A stretch of 64,000 nucleotides of DNA from Rhodopirellula sp. (lineage in GTDB: Bacteria > Planctomycetota > Planctomycetia > Pirellulales > Pirellulaceae). The stretch is taken from contig NZHC01000070.1 in the NCBI GenBank assembly GCA_002689655.1, positions 69,272 through 133,271 of the forward strand. The letters are read 5' to 3'. Made by a program: the position numbers and the translations under genes. Numbering within the stretch: the stretch's first letter is position 1; each line of letters begins with the position of its first letter. The notes under the pieces were generated by a model that was not told the DNA's origin, searched no databases, and worked only from the letters and a program-made list of their open reading frames with translations. Below are positions 8,785-17,464 of this stretch, piece after piece.

Positions 8785-9975
8785 TTACCGAATCAGGTAA
8801 AGCAGTGGGAATAAGTAAATCCAGATCAAATCGACTAGGTGCCAATACAGCCCCACGTAGTCGACTGGACCAAAATACTGGCGATTGAAGTCCTGCCGCA
8901 CAGCACGAACCAGCAGCCAGACCAAGACGCCAATTCCCGCAAGGATGTGAATGGCATGAATCCCGGTCATGCAGTAATAAATACTGAAGAAGACGCCCGC
9001 GGTTGTTGGAGTCATGACATCCACCTCGGTGGTGGTAATGGCTCCGAGGATTTCACCGTCCCCTGTCACTGTTGACGTACCCGCCGCTGCCGTCTGCTGC
9101 TCGAGTGCATTCTGGCTGCTAACGACCCCAACGTTCGCCGGATCTTTCGCAAGAATCTTCAGCACGGTCTCGTCAACAGCTACCATTGCACCAGAAGCAG
9201 CAATCGCCGGTGCTGCCTCAGCAGCCATCGTCTTCTCCGCCTGTTCCATCACGGGGGCAGTTGCTAAGCCGTTGGGATCCGCGTGAACATCAATATGATC
9301 CGCAGATTCCTCACCACTCTCCAAAACCGTCCCTAATCCGACCCCGACGAAGAAACACAAGCAAACCACAGAAAGTGGTTTTGCTATCGCAAACTGGAAT
9401 TTGTTCCCGCTTACGGCGCTGACCACAAGCCAGATGAGCACTCCGGCCAATGCCAATGCGAACGGGGCACAGATGTAAGCCAAGTATGGCGGATGTTCTG
9501 TTGGGTGCGGATTGCTCGGGTCATAGAAAAACAAACCGGCTGGAAGTAGCCCCATCCCGAACTTGTGCGAATACTCAATCGCTTTGACCCCGAGGAAGAT
9601 CATGGCACACGAGAGTGTCGCAGCCAATGTCCCGACTAGCCCCTTGTGTTGCTCCAATTGCGAGCACCTGACAGCCCACGCCATGGTCAGCGAACTGAAT
9701 AGCAGAACACCGGTGTTGATGGCACCAAGTTTGGTATTGAGGAACTGACTACAGCCCTCGAACACTTCCGGACGCAGTGCCCTGAATATGGCATATGCAC
9801 AAAACATCCCACTGAAGAACAACACCTCCGTCACAAGAAACAGCCAGATCCCCAGCTTACCGCTGTCGAACTGCTGCTCTGGAGTGTCAAAATGGTGTGC
9901 CAAAAATGGCGGGTGGTCATGGTCATGACCATGCTCGTCGTGCCCAACCTCAGGGCTGGCTTCGATGGTTGACAT
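8785..9975 (-). CDS. ctaE: Cytochrome c oxidase subunit III with a large internal insertion
   Basis: The 396-residue product contains the subunit III core in two pieces. The N-terminal piece has GKLGIWLFLVTEVLFFSGMF near residue 40 and further helices to about 137. The C-terminal piece from about 323 has FFSIYYCMTGIHAIHILAG and YWHLVDLIWIYLFPLLYL. Between them lie about 180 extra residues with two additional predicted helices (about 165-185 and 200-215) and a long Ala/Thr/Glu-rich loop. Typical bacterial subunit III is about 190-280 residues. The N-terminus is His/Asp-rich (GHDEHGHDHDH). I chose the ATG at 9975; an upstream in-frame ATG at 10023 would add 16 unremarkable residues. It is 64 bases from the subunit I gene. 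Confidence 0.9.
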   Translation of the reverse strand: MSTIEASPEVGHDEHGHDHDHPPFLAHHFDTPEQQFDSGKLGIWLFLVTEVLFFSGMFCAYAIFRALRPEVFEGCSQFLNTKLGAINTGVLLFSSLTMAWAVRCSQLEQHKGLVGTLAATLSCAMIFLGVKAIEYSHKFGMGLLPAGLFFYDPSNPHPTEHPPYLAYICAPFALALAGVLIWLVVSAVSGNKFQFAIAKPLSVVCLCFFVGVGLGTVLESGEESADHIDVHADPNGLATAPVMEQAEKTMAAEAAPAIAASGAMVAVDETVLKILAKDPANVGVVSSQNALEQQTAAAGTSTVTGDGEILGAITTTEVDVMTPTTAGVFFSIYYCMTGIHAIHILAGIGVLVWLLVRAVRQDFNRQYFGPVDYVGLYWHLVDLIWIYLFPLLYLIR

Positions 9976-10039
9976 GTTCGTTGGAAAATAAAAGGGAAGT
10001 GATGATGGACAGACTTCAGGCAAGCCGGAAACCCGTCAG

Positions 10040-11788
10040 CTATTTCGAATCGTCAGCGTGCACTGGCTCGGCCTCAGGTTGCTCCTCGGGAACAATCTCT
10101 CTCGCTGGCTCAACCTTCACGTATCTCTCGTCCTCAGCATCCCACTCGAGATCACTGAAATCATAAGGATCACCAACCGAGGGTGCACGCTCAAAATTGT
10201 AGAAAGGAGGTGGGCTCGTGCACTCCCACTCCAGAGTCGCTCCACCCCAAGGGTTCGCAGGTGCTCGCTTACCGCTTTTGAGTGATCGCAGTAGCACGAC
10301 CAAAGCAACCAGCAGTCCAAATCCTAGCAGCATGGAACCCCACGTGCTCATCTGGTGGAGCGCGGCAAACTCTGGATCGTATGTTGCATAGCGGCGTGGC
10401 ATTCCGCGACTGCCTAAAATGAACTGAGGCAAGAACGTCAAATTGAACCCTGCGAACACCAGCAGTGCCGACAACCGTCCGCCGGCCTCGCTGTACATTT
10501 TGCCAAACATCTTTGGCCACCAATGAAAGACGCCTCCAAGAAACGCGACCAGCGTGCCGCCTACCATCACGTAGTGAAAGTGAGCCACGACAAAATACGT
10601 ATCATGCAGGTGCATATCTGTCGCGAGTGTCCCCAAGTGCAGTCCCGTAAGCCCGCCAATCGTGAACAGGAATATGAACGACAGAGCGTAACACATCGGA
10701 GTCGTCAGGCTGATTGAACCCTTGTACATCGTTGCCAACCAATTGAAAACCTTGATGGCAGATGGAACAGAAACAGTGAACGTCAAGGCACTGAAGATGA
10801 TCGTTGTGAGCGAACTCATCCCCGCCGTGAACATGTGATGTCCCCACACGAGGAAGCCCAATAACGCGATAGCAATCGAGGAATACGCAATGAAGCGATA
10901 TCCAAAAATTCTCTTATGGCTATGCACGCTGATCAAGTCGCTGATGATGCCGAATGCTGGCAAAATCATGATATAAACGGCAGGGTGACTATAAAACCAG
11001 AAGAAGTGCTGGAAAGTCACAGGGTCGCCGTTGTACTCCGGATCAAAGATACCAATGTGCATCGTCCGCTCTGCGATCAAGAGCAACAGCGTGATTCCCA
11101 GAACGGGTGTTGCAAGTACCTGAATGATGCTCGTCGCATACGTCGCCCAAAGAAACAGAGGCATTCGGAACCAAGTCATCCCCGGTGGCCGCATCGTGTT
11201 GATCGTCACGATAAAATTCAAGCCCGTGAAGATCGAACTGAACCCCAAAATAAACGCTCCGGAGGTTGCCAAAATCACTGAGCTGTCAGTCGTCGTGCTG
11301 TAGGGCGTGTAGAACGTCCATCCAGTGTCTAAACCGCTCGCGCACAAAGCCGATACGAAGAACAAGGCCCCAAACACCCACAGGTAAAAACTGCAGAGGT
11401 TCAATCGCGGGAACGCGACATCCTTCGCACCAAGCATCACTGGCACCAAAAAGTTGCCCAACGCCGCGGGCACGCTAGGAATGATGAAAAGGAACACCAT
11501 GATTGCACCGTGGAGCGTGAACACCTGGTTGTACCAATTGTTCGCCTCCTCGCCTTTGAAAATCATCCCGTCGGGCTGAAACAGGTGCAGGCGAATCATC
11601 AGGGCGAGTAATCCGGCGACTCCAAAAGCCACCGTCACGCCGATGAGGTACATGACCCCGATTCGCTTGTGATCAAGCGTAAAAAGCCAACTGAGAATAC
11701 CCTTTGAGTTCGTTAGGTAGTTCTCACTCGGCGTTGGATAACCAGGGTCTTTCACTTGCGAACCTGATGGTAATGATCCAGCTGACAT
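10040..11788 (-). CDS. ctaD: Cytochrome c oxidase subunit I
   Basis: This 582-residue haem-copper oxidase catalytic subunit binds haem a and the haem a3-CuB oxygen-reduction centre in the cytoplasmic membrane. Visible signatures are [12 protein letters not shown] at the N-terminus, [12 protein letters not shown] (low-spin haem His), [17 protein letters not shown] (CuB His and the His-Tyr region), [10 protein letters not shown] (the CuB His-His pair) and [15 protein letters not shown] (the haem a3 and haem a His). The pattern is that of an A-type oxidase. It lies between subunits II and III in the operon. The acidic C-terminal tail of about 40 residues is ordinary. Confidence 0.96.
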   Translation of the reverse strand: MSAGSLPSGSQVKDPGYPTPSENYLTNSKGILSWLFTLDHKRIGVMYLIGVTVAFGVAGLLALMIRLHLFQPDGMIFKGEEANNWYNQVFTLHGAIMVFLFIIPSVPAALGNFLVPVMLGAKDVAFPRLNLCSFYLWVFGALFFVSALCASGLDTGWTFYTPYSTTTDSSVILATSGAFILGFSSIFTGLNFIVTINTMRPPGMTWFRMPLFLWATYATSIIQVLATPVLGITLLLLIAERTMHIGIFDPEYNGDPVTFQHFFWFYSHPAVYIMILPAFGIISDLISVHSHKRIFGYRFIAYSSIAIALLGFLVWGHHMFTAGMSSLTTIIFSALTFTVSVPSAIKVFNWLATMYKGSISLTTPMCYALSFIFLFTIGGLTGLHLGTLATDMHLHDTYFVVAHFHYVMVGGTLVAFLGGVFHWWPKMFGKMYSEAGGRLSALLVFAGFNLTFLPQFILGSRGMPRRYATYDPEFAALHQMSTWGSMLLGFGLLVALVVLLRSLKSGKRAPANPWGGATLEWECTSPPPFYNFERAPSVGDPYDFSDLEWDAEDERYVKVEPAREIVPEEQPEAEPVHADDSK

Positions 11789-11881
11789 ATCTAAAACCTC
11801 TTCAGTCGAAACGCATCACGCGTACTTCGTATCAGTCTCCAGTCGCCCCGGCAGCCGGAACGACCAGTGTATCTTTCAAAA

Positions 11882-13030
11882 TCATTCTTCTGTGGTCTCT
11901 TCTGCCTTTGGCACTTCCGCCGCGGCTTTCGGACCGTAGTCCGAAACTGTCTTTAGGTAGGCGATTATCGAAGCAATATCGTCATCGGAAAGCTGTCCCT
12001 GATAGCTGGGCATCACAGGCTGGTAACCTTTGACGACCTGTTTTTTCGGGTACAAAATCGAATTCCTGATATAGTCTTCATCAGCTCGGACCGTCGTATC
12101 ATCAGATAGCAGACGCTCGTTGCCATACGACTCTTTGAAAGAAGGTCCGACGCGTTTGGAACCGTCGAGGGAATGACAACCAGCACATCCTCTCTGGTTG
12201 TAGAGTTTCTCACCCCACGCTTCCGGAGTTTGATCTGAGGGTCTCTTGCTTACCTTCTCGATCCAAGCATTAAGATCTTCAACCGTGCTGTGCACTACAA
12301 CTGCGGTCTGCATGACCGAATGATTTTTCCCGCAATATTCAGTGCAGTACAGATCAAAGAATCGGTATCCATCCGGTGTGAATTGCCACTCATCGTAATC
12401 CCATACACCTCCACCGTTCATTTCAAACTGCCGTTTGGCTTTTTCAAGCTCTTCCGCAGAAACTTTTTCGCTGGCTACGTCTGCTTCGAACCACATATAG
12501 TTGTAACGTCCAGGCACGACGTCCTTCTTGGCGCGGAATGCAGGCACAAAGACACTGTGAATGACGTCGCTGGACCGCATGGACAACTTGGTTGGCTCAT
12601 TCACCAGAATGTGCAATTCCGGATTCATGATCCCCTCACCGTAGTCCATCGTCCAACCCCACTTGAATGCCTTCAACCCGATGTTGTTGGCACCCTCGGG
12701 AACGGTCCGTTGATTCAGATAGCTCCTCGCGCCTATCACGAACATCGCTACCAGAAAGAAGGACGGCAGAATCGACCAAGCTAGTTCGAGAGGCGTGTTG
12801 TGAGCCGTGTTGCTCTCGGCCTTCTGGCCCTTCGGCTTGGAGTATTTCCAGCAGAAGTAAAACAAACAGCCCGCAATGGGGATAAAGAACAACACACAAA
12901 TCCACGTAATGAGAAAGAAAAGCCAATCATTCTCAGCAGCGAAAGTCGATGCCTGCTCGGGAAACCAAGTGAACTTCGAGGCGAATTGATCACCAAGCAG
13001 GTAAGGAATGTTGTTCATTGTTGCAAACAT
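11882..13030 (-). CDS. ctaC: Cytochrome c oxidase subunit II with C-terminal cytochrome c domain (caa3 type)
   Basis: The 382-residue protein has two N-terminal transmembrane helices (about 38-62 and 85-105). A cupredoxin domain follows with the CuA ligands: SDVIHSVFVPAF supplies the first His, and CTEYCGKNHSVM the two Cys, His and Met. A fused cytochrome c domain has the haem motif CAGCHSL at about 280-286 and a Met ligand candidate in YQPVMPSYQGQLSDDD. A fused haem domain makes this a caa3-type oxidase that takes electrons directly from alternative complex III or its cytochrome. ATGs at 13030 and 13018 are both possible starts. The gene lies 51 bases after the SCO gene. Confidence 0.95.
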   Translation of the reverse strand: MFATMNNIPYLLGDQFASKFTWFPEQASTFAAENDWLFFLITWICVLFFIPIAGCLFYFCWKYSKPKGQKAESNTAHNTPLELAWSILPSFFLVAMFVIGARSYLNQRTVPEGANNIGLKAFKWGWTMDYGEGIMNPELHILVNEPTKLSMRSSDVIHSVFVPAFRAKKDVVPGRYNYMWFEADVASEKVSAEELEKAKRQFEMNGGGVWDYDEWQFTPDGYRFFDLYCTEYCGKNHSVMQTAVVVHSTVEDLNAWIEKVSKRPSDQTPEAWGEKLYNQRGCAGCHSLDGSKRVGPSFKESYGNERLLSDDTTVRADEDYIRNSILYPKKQVVKGYQPVMPSYQGQLSDDDIASIIAYLKTVSDYGPKAAAEVPKAEETTEE

Positions 13031-13081
13031 TGCGATTAAAAATCAGTAATAAAAATGGGTGGTCTGCCGACGTTCGGAAAC

Positions 13082-14068
13082 TCAATCCGTTCCGACCGCC
13101 TGTTCTGTTTCATCGGGATCGCTCGCTATCTTCTTTCGCTCAGGGGATGACCTCCGCCCAAGCCAGTAGGGAGCGAGACACGCAATCATCAAGCCTACAG
13201 TACCCGCCCCTGCAAGCCGCATGATCCGCCAAGCCTGAGGTACATAACTGTTGCTGTCAGGGTCGTAACTGAAGCACCACAAGAGCACCTGATCGACAGG
13301 CGTGCCGATCGACCCCTCTCCTGCCTCGACCAATGCTTTTCTCATGTCATCTGGCGGAAAGTCCACCGTCAGCGAGTACCGTGTGATGACACCGGTGGGC
13401 GAGACAAATGCGAGCATTGCGGGGTGGTAGTACTCCCCACTCTTGGAATCGTACGTATACCTGAATCCCAAATTGTCCGCCAAACGCGTGATGATCGACT
13501 GATCCGCCGTACAAAAGGCCCAGCCTTCGCTCACTGAAGGTTGGGTTCGCCGCAGCATGTCGACATATTTAGCCTTCGTCTTAGCAGCGGTCTCGGGCGT
13601 CTCCTTCGGATTGATGCTCACCGTTAAGATCTCAAAGTCCCGACCGATCTGTAAATCGAGCTTGGCAAGTGACTTCGTGAGCTGGTCCAACTGCACGCTG
13701 CAGAGCATTGGACAATCACTGTAATTCAATGTAATGAGGGTCGGTTTGCTCCCATCGATGAAGTACCCGGTCTCAACGCGTCCCCCCCGAGAATCCCTCA
13801 TCGGCAAGTCAAGTTGAATCTGCCCGCCGAGCTTTTGTTCGATGGTCACCTCCCGCACTTCCCGAGGAATGCCGGTATTCAAAACAACGTCAGACCCGCC
13901 GCGGACGTCTCCTTGCGCACACGCGCAGTTCCTACCTTCAGCCCCCGTGAAACACAGAATGACTGGAAGCAAGTACACAAGCAGAAATTGCTTGGCTCCT
14001 TCGTTCGTGGCCTCAGGTTTCGTCACTGCCGCCCTTTTCAACTGTTTCGGACTCGGAAATGATGACAC
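13082..14068 (-). CDS. SCO1/SenC-family copper chaperone for oxidase CuA assembly
   Basis: The 328-residue thioredoxin-fold protein has the SCO copper motif CPMLC at about residues 118-122 (within NYSDCPMLCSVQLDQ) and the distal His in EYYHPAMLAF. SCO proteins deliver copper to the CuA site of subunit II, encoded 51 bases downstream. An N-terminal hydrophobic segment (FLLVYLLPVILCFTGAEG) exports it, and a C-terminal helix (AGAGTVGLMIACLAPYWLG) should anchor it, so the copper domain faces the periplasm. The ATG at 14068 overlaps the preceding gene by 56 bases. An in-frame GTG at 14026, preceded by AAGGGCGG, would reduce the overlap to 14 and is a credible alternative start. Confidence 0.9.
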   Translation of the reverse strand: MSSFPSPKQLKRAAVTKPEATNEGAKQFLLVYLLPVILCFTGAEGRNCACAQGDVRGGSDVVLNTGIPREVREVTIEQKLGGQIQLDLPMRDSRGGRVETGYFIDGSKPTLITLNYSDCPMLCSVQLDQLTKSLAKLDLQIGRDFEILTVSINPKETPETAAKTKAKYVDMLRRTQPSVSEGWAFCTADQSIITRLADNLGFRYTYDSKSGEYYHPAMLAFVSPTGVITRYSLTVDFPPDDMRKALVEAGEGSIGTPVDQVLLWCFSYDPDSNSYVPQAWRIMRLAGAGTVGLMIACLAPYWLGRRSSPERKKIASDPDETEQAVGTD

Positions 14069-14327
14069 TCATCGCATTTTCGATGGGAATCGTGAGATTA
14101 CCCGTCGCCGCATTCACCCCTTGGGGTTCGGTGATCTCAGCGATTTGGCTGTTTAAAGCGCTATTTTCGCGTGTATAGCTACCCATCTCTGAAGTGCGAG
14201 CCTGCTGAAGGTCATCCAAGTAGTAGTACAGTACCTGAACCGCTAAAGCAGTCACTGCCGTCACCACTATGGATGCAATTCCGACAATGAAAATTCGTTT
14301 GACATTGAGATCGTCGTAGGCAGCCAT
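14013..14327 (-). CDS. Small single-helix membrane protein in the alternative complex III/oxidase operon
   Basis: The 104-residue protein has one N-terminal transmembrane helix (about residues 11-33, RIFIVGIASIVVTAVTALAV). A polar, mostly periplasmic stretch follows, with a short coiled-coil-like segment (YYYLDDLQQARTSEMGSYT). It lies between ActF and SCO and overlaps the SCO start, so it is probably translated with them. I do not recognise a named family. Position and topology suggest an accessory or assembly subunit of the respiratory complexes, which is inference only. The clean gene spacing supports it being real. Confidence 0.65.
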   Translation of the reverse strand: MAAYDDLNVKRIFIVGIASIVVTAVTALAVQVLYYYLDDLQQARTSEMGSYTRENSALNSQIAEITEPQGVNAATGNLTIPIENAMSVIISESETVEKGGSDET

Positions 14328-14412
14328 GGCGAACCATCATAATGCGAGGTGTCTGTTTTCTTAATCGATTAATACCGCTGGCCGCGTGACTGACGCCCTT
14401 GGCCCATTTCTT

Positions 14413-15672
14413 CTAAATATTCTCAAACGCGATTGATTCACCCAATCTTGGGTCACGAACCGCAACAACCTTGTTCTGCCTAGCGAGTCCTAAGCACAGC
14501 CCTGACAACAGCGCCACCATCCCTACAACGCATAAGATGCTCGCAAGCACACCCATCACACCACCAGCAGTTCCCTCTTCGACCGTGGGCATGATCATGA
14601 AGTAGACATCCACGTAGTGCATGATGAGCAAATAGGCCCCCCAAGCACAAACAAGCCCTGGTTTGCGACGTACATGTCGGCTCATCGTTCCGGCGAAAGG
14701 CAACATCCAGTGAAAGAAAATCAGCAGCAAAGCGACCGTGCCCCAATTTCCAATCTGCCTCACGTAGAACCACTCAGTTTCTTCCGGAATGTTTCCGTAC
14801 CAGATCAGCAAATACTGGCTGAAAGAGATATAGGTCCAGAAAAACACAAATCCGAAAATCAGCTTTCCAAGGTCGTGGTAATGCTCAACGGTGACCTCGT
14901 CCCTCATGGCACCTTGCTTTTGCAACACATAACTGGCAACCGCCAGAAGACAGTGGGCTCCCAGGATGCTTCCTGCGAAGAGGTAAACGCCAAACATCGT
15001 CGAGAACCACATGGGAGCAAGACTCATCACCCAGTCAAAAGCTGCAAAGGTAGTGGTCAATGAAAACAACATCACGGCAGGACCGCTCCAGTACTGCATT
15101 TTGTCCGTGATTGCCTTGTCGCCTGTCTGGTCCTGGCGGACACTGTTCTTAAAGAAGAACAAAGCAAGTGATGTCCACACTGCGAAATACCCGATGGTTC
15201 GAACCGTAAACCAACTCTCGTTCAACCAACGCAGTTTCTCCTCCCAGACATCGCCGGGAAGTCCATGTTCGACTGCGTACTCTGGGTTGTCCCAACGATA
15301 AAGCGTGCCTTCACCCATCCAAAGCGAAGTCAGAACGGGTATGAAAAGGATGCCCATCGGGATGACCATCACCATTGCCAGCTCAGCGATTCGCCGAACA
15401 ACGATACTCCATCCAGCGCGGACAAGATGCTGAATCAAAACGAAGAACAAACACCCCAGAACGATCGTCATGCAGTAAACCGCTGCCGTCAGATAAACCG
15501 ACATTCCGAAATTATTGCCATAATCTCCAATGCCACTTGCTAGCCACCAACCAAGCAACATGAGAACGAAACCACCGACACAAAGCGGTAATCGCAATGC
15601 AGCCAGCGAGGCAGGCAGCATGAACGCGGGGTCATCAGAAGATTTGGGGGCAAGTGCTTTATGTTCGGACAT
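14413..15672 (-). CDS. actF: Alternative complex III membrane subunit ActF
   Basis: The 419-residue integral membrane protein has about ten predicted helices and matches the quinol:cytochrome c oxidoreductase subunit ActF, a shorter relative of the NrfD-like ActC. Recognisable stretches are WFTVRTIGYFAVWTSLALFF, TTTFAAFDWVMSLAPMWFST, FWTYISFSQYLLIWYGNIP and MHYVDVYFMIMPTV. ActF and ActC form the quinol-binding membrane core of the complex. It lies 64 bases after the ActD-ActE fusion gene. Length and motifs are normal for the family. Confidence 0.92.
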   Translation of the reverse strand: MSEHKALAPKSSDDPAFMLPASLAALRLPLCVGGFVLMLLGWWLASGIGDYGNNFGMSVYLTAAVYCMTIVLGCLFFVLIQHLVRAGWSIVVRRIAELAMVMVIPMGILFIPVLTSLWMGEGTLYRWDNPEYAVEHGLPGDVWEEKLRWLNESWFTVRTIGYFAVWTSLALFFFKNSVRQDQTGDKAITDKMQYWSGPAVMLFSLTTTFAAFDWVMSLAPMWFSTMFGVYLFAGSILGAHCLLAVASYVLQKQGAMRDEVTVEHYHDLGKLIFGFVFFWTYISFSQYLLIWYGNIPEETEWFYVRQIGNWGTVALLLIFFHWMLPFAGTMSRHVRRKPGLVCAWGAYLLIMHYVDVYFMIMPTVEEGTAGGVMGVLASILCVVGMVALLSGLCLGLARQNKVVAVRDPRLGESIAFENI

Positions 15673-15736
15673 CTGAGTCGTATCGTAATTGGTCGATTAG
15701 TTATTGATTGAATCGAGTTTCGTCCACATCCGTCAT

Positions 15737-17377
15737 TCAGGTAGAAGCTTTGGCCGTATCAGCCTCTTGTACATCAGCCTCTTGTACATCAGCCTCTCGT
15801 GCATCAGCCTCTTGTGCATCAGCCTCCTCCAGAACTGCCTTTTCATCAGCCTGGGCCTTTTCCTTAGCTGCCTTTGCAGCAGCATCGGCCTTATCCTTCA
15901 GTGCTTTCTTGGCCTCAATCTGTTCCTTGAGAATCTTTGCTCGCTCAGAATCATCAAGATTCTTGAACTGTTCAATTGAAGCATTCTGGCTGAGCTGAAG
16001 TGCTCTCACATAGGCAACGATCGCCCAACGATCCCGTGTCTTGATCTGGCCAGCGTAACCGGGCATTTTCCGAATGCCATTACTGATCGTGCTGAACAGT
16101 TTCCCATCGGGATACTTGTTGGCGTAAAGGGTTTCCTGATGCAGCGAGGACGGCTGGATCCAGTCAGGTGAGATAATTTTCTGCGCACGCACGTTAACCA
16201 AGCCGTTACCCGAGCCATTCATGCCATGACAGACGGAGCAGTAAATACCAAAGTTCTTGCGACCATCAGCAAGCACTTTCTCGTTTAACACGAGCGGATT
16301 CGAGTCGAGCCATGGGGTCGGCTCGACCACACTGGGCTCCGCTGTGGCGTCTGGAACCTCATCAGCCTCGGACTTGTCCGAATCACCATCACCTACCGTT
16401 ACAGGTTTTTTTTCTGGCTCAATCTCCGTGCTCGTTTTACCTGCACCCTCAGTCTCGTTTTCCGCTGCAGATTCAGTCTCGCCTTGGAAGTATGGATTGA
16501 AACGCCTTACTAGCCGCTCCGCTCTGGGACGATCAATTGCAGTAAGAGCCTCCATATCGATCCCAGTCATGTAATTCAGGTCCGCCTGCTCCTCACCTCT
16601 GGCGACCGTACCTGGCACATCAGGGCGCATGGCACGACCATCACGAAACAGCGTGGAGTACTGCTGTGCGTCTTTTGCTGGTGAAAAGTCCATGTCATAG
16701 AAAACGTGGAATCTTGGCTGACTGCTGTGACTGACCCGCATTTTCAACACGACCAGCAGCGGGATGACAGACAAACCGACGACTAATCCCCACATCATGA
16801 AGAACGGTTTTGGCACCTTATCTGATGAATCATCATCGACCACTGTTTGTACGTAATCTGTGTCGGTGTCACCCAGAAGTTTTTCGACACCACCACGATC
16901 AAATTGATCGTCTTTGGAGTCAATATAAAGAAAGAAACGGTCGTCTGTGACACGATCAAAGCGTGGATCAGTGAAGACAGGGTTGCTGAATTTCGGCAAT
17001 CCATTCAGGGCCCACATACCGAAGAAAGCGCCAAAGGAGGCGAACAGCACAGTCAATTCGAAGGCGACTGGCATGAACGCTGGCAAAGACAGAAACGGCT
17101 TGCCCGAGATAATGTATGGATAATCAATCGAGTTCATCCATATCTGCATCACCAAGGCGGTTGCAGTTCCGGTCAACCCAGCACCGAGCACGATCCACGG
17201 CAAGACAGTGGGTTTAATCCCCAAGGCCTTATCGATTCCGTGAACAGGGAACGGAGTGAATGCATCGGTTTTTTCATACCCAGCATCGCGGACCCGTCGA
17301 CATGCACTAAGCAATGTGTCAACCGAGGTGTACTCGGCGACGACTCCGTGAACTTTCTTTTCGTTATTCTCTGACAT
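15737..17377 (-). CDS. Fused ActD (DUF3341) and ActE (monohaem cytochrome c) of alternative complex III
   Basis: The 546-residue protein joins two subunits that are separate in Rhodothermus. Residues about 1-180 are the ActD/DUF3341 domain (HGVVAEYTSVDTLLSACRRV, two helices, then YPYIISGKPFLSLPAFMPVA and FELTVLFASFGAF). A third helix (FFMMWGLVVGLSVIPLLVVL) then leads into an ActE-like section containing RAMRPDVPGTVARGE and a cytochrome c domain. Its one haem site is YCSVCHGMNGSGNG, with a Met ligand candidate in RKMPGYAGQI. An acidic linker of about 60 residues precedes the haem domain. The C-terminus is a charged Lys/Ala/Glu tail ending in pentapeptide repeats. The ATG at 17377 fits the family; the frame continues 22 codons upstream without support. 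Confidence 0.9.
   Translation of the reverse strand: MSENNEKKVHGVVAEYTSVDTLLSACRRVRDAGYEKTDAFTPFPVHGIDKALGIKPTVLPWIVLGAGLTGTATALVMQIWMNSIDYPYIISGKPFLSLPAFMPVAFELTVLFASFGAFFGMWALNGLPKFSNPVFTDPRFDRVTDDRFFLYIDSKDDQFDRGGVEKLLGDTDTDYVQTVVDDDSSDKVPKPFFMMWGLVVGLSVIPLLVVLKMRVSHSSQPRFHVFYDMDFSPAKDAQQYSTLFRDGRAMRPDVPGTVARGEEQADLNYMTGIDMEALTAIDRPRAERLVRRFNPYFQGETESAAENETEGAGKTSTEIEPEKKPVTVGDGDSDKSEADEVPDATAEPSVVEPTPWLDSNPLVLNEKVLADGRKNFGIYCSVCHGMNGSGNGLVNVRAQKIISPDWIQPSSLHQETLYANKYPDGKLFSTISNGIRKMPGYAGQIKTRDRWAIVAYVRALQLSQNASIEQFKNLDDSERAKILKEQIEAKKALKDKADAAAKAAKEKAQADEKAVLEEADAQEADAREADVQEADVQEADTAKAST
15758..15827. repeat. 15-bp in-frame tandem repeat in the 3' end of the ActDE gene
   Basis: Four full copies and one partial copy of ATCAGCCTCTTGTAC-like units occur head to tail (15758-15772, 15773-15787, 15788-15802, 15803-15817, then 10 bases). 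On the coding strand they give the pentapeptide EADVQ, EADAR or EADAQ. The unit is a multiple of three, so copy-number change would keep the frame. Confidence 0.9.
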
Positions 17378-17464
17378 CAATTCACAGTTGTAAAAAGTCT
17401 GACCTACGTCAGTGGTTTCCTGATCCGAGCGAACCCGGAACAACTCTTTCCTCTGTACCCGTAT

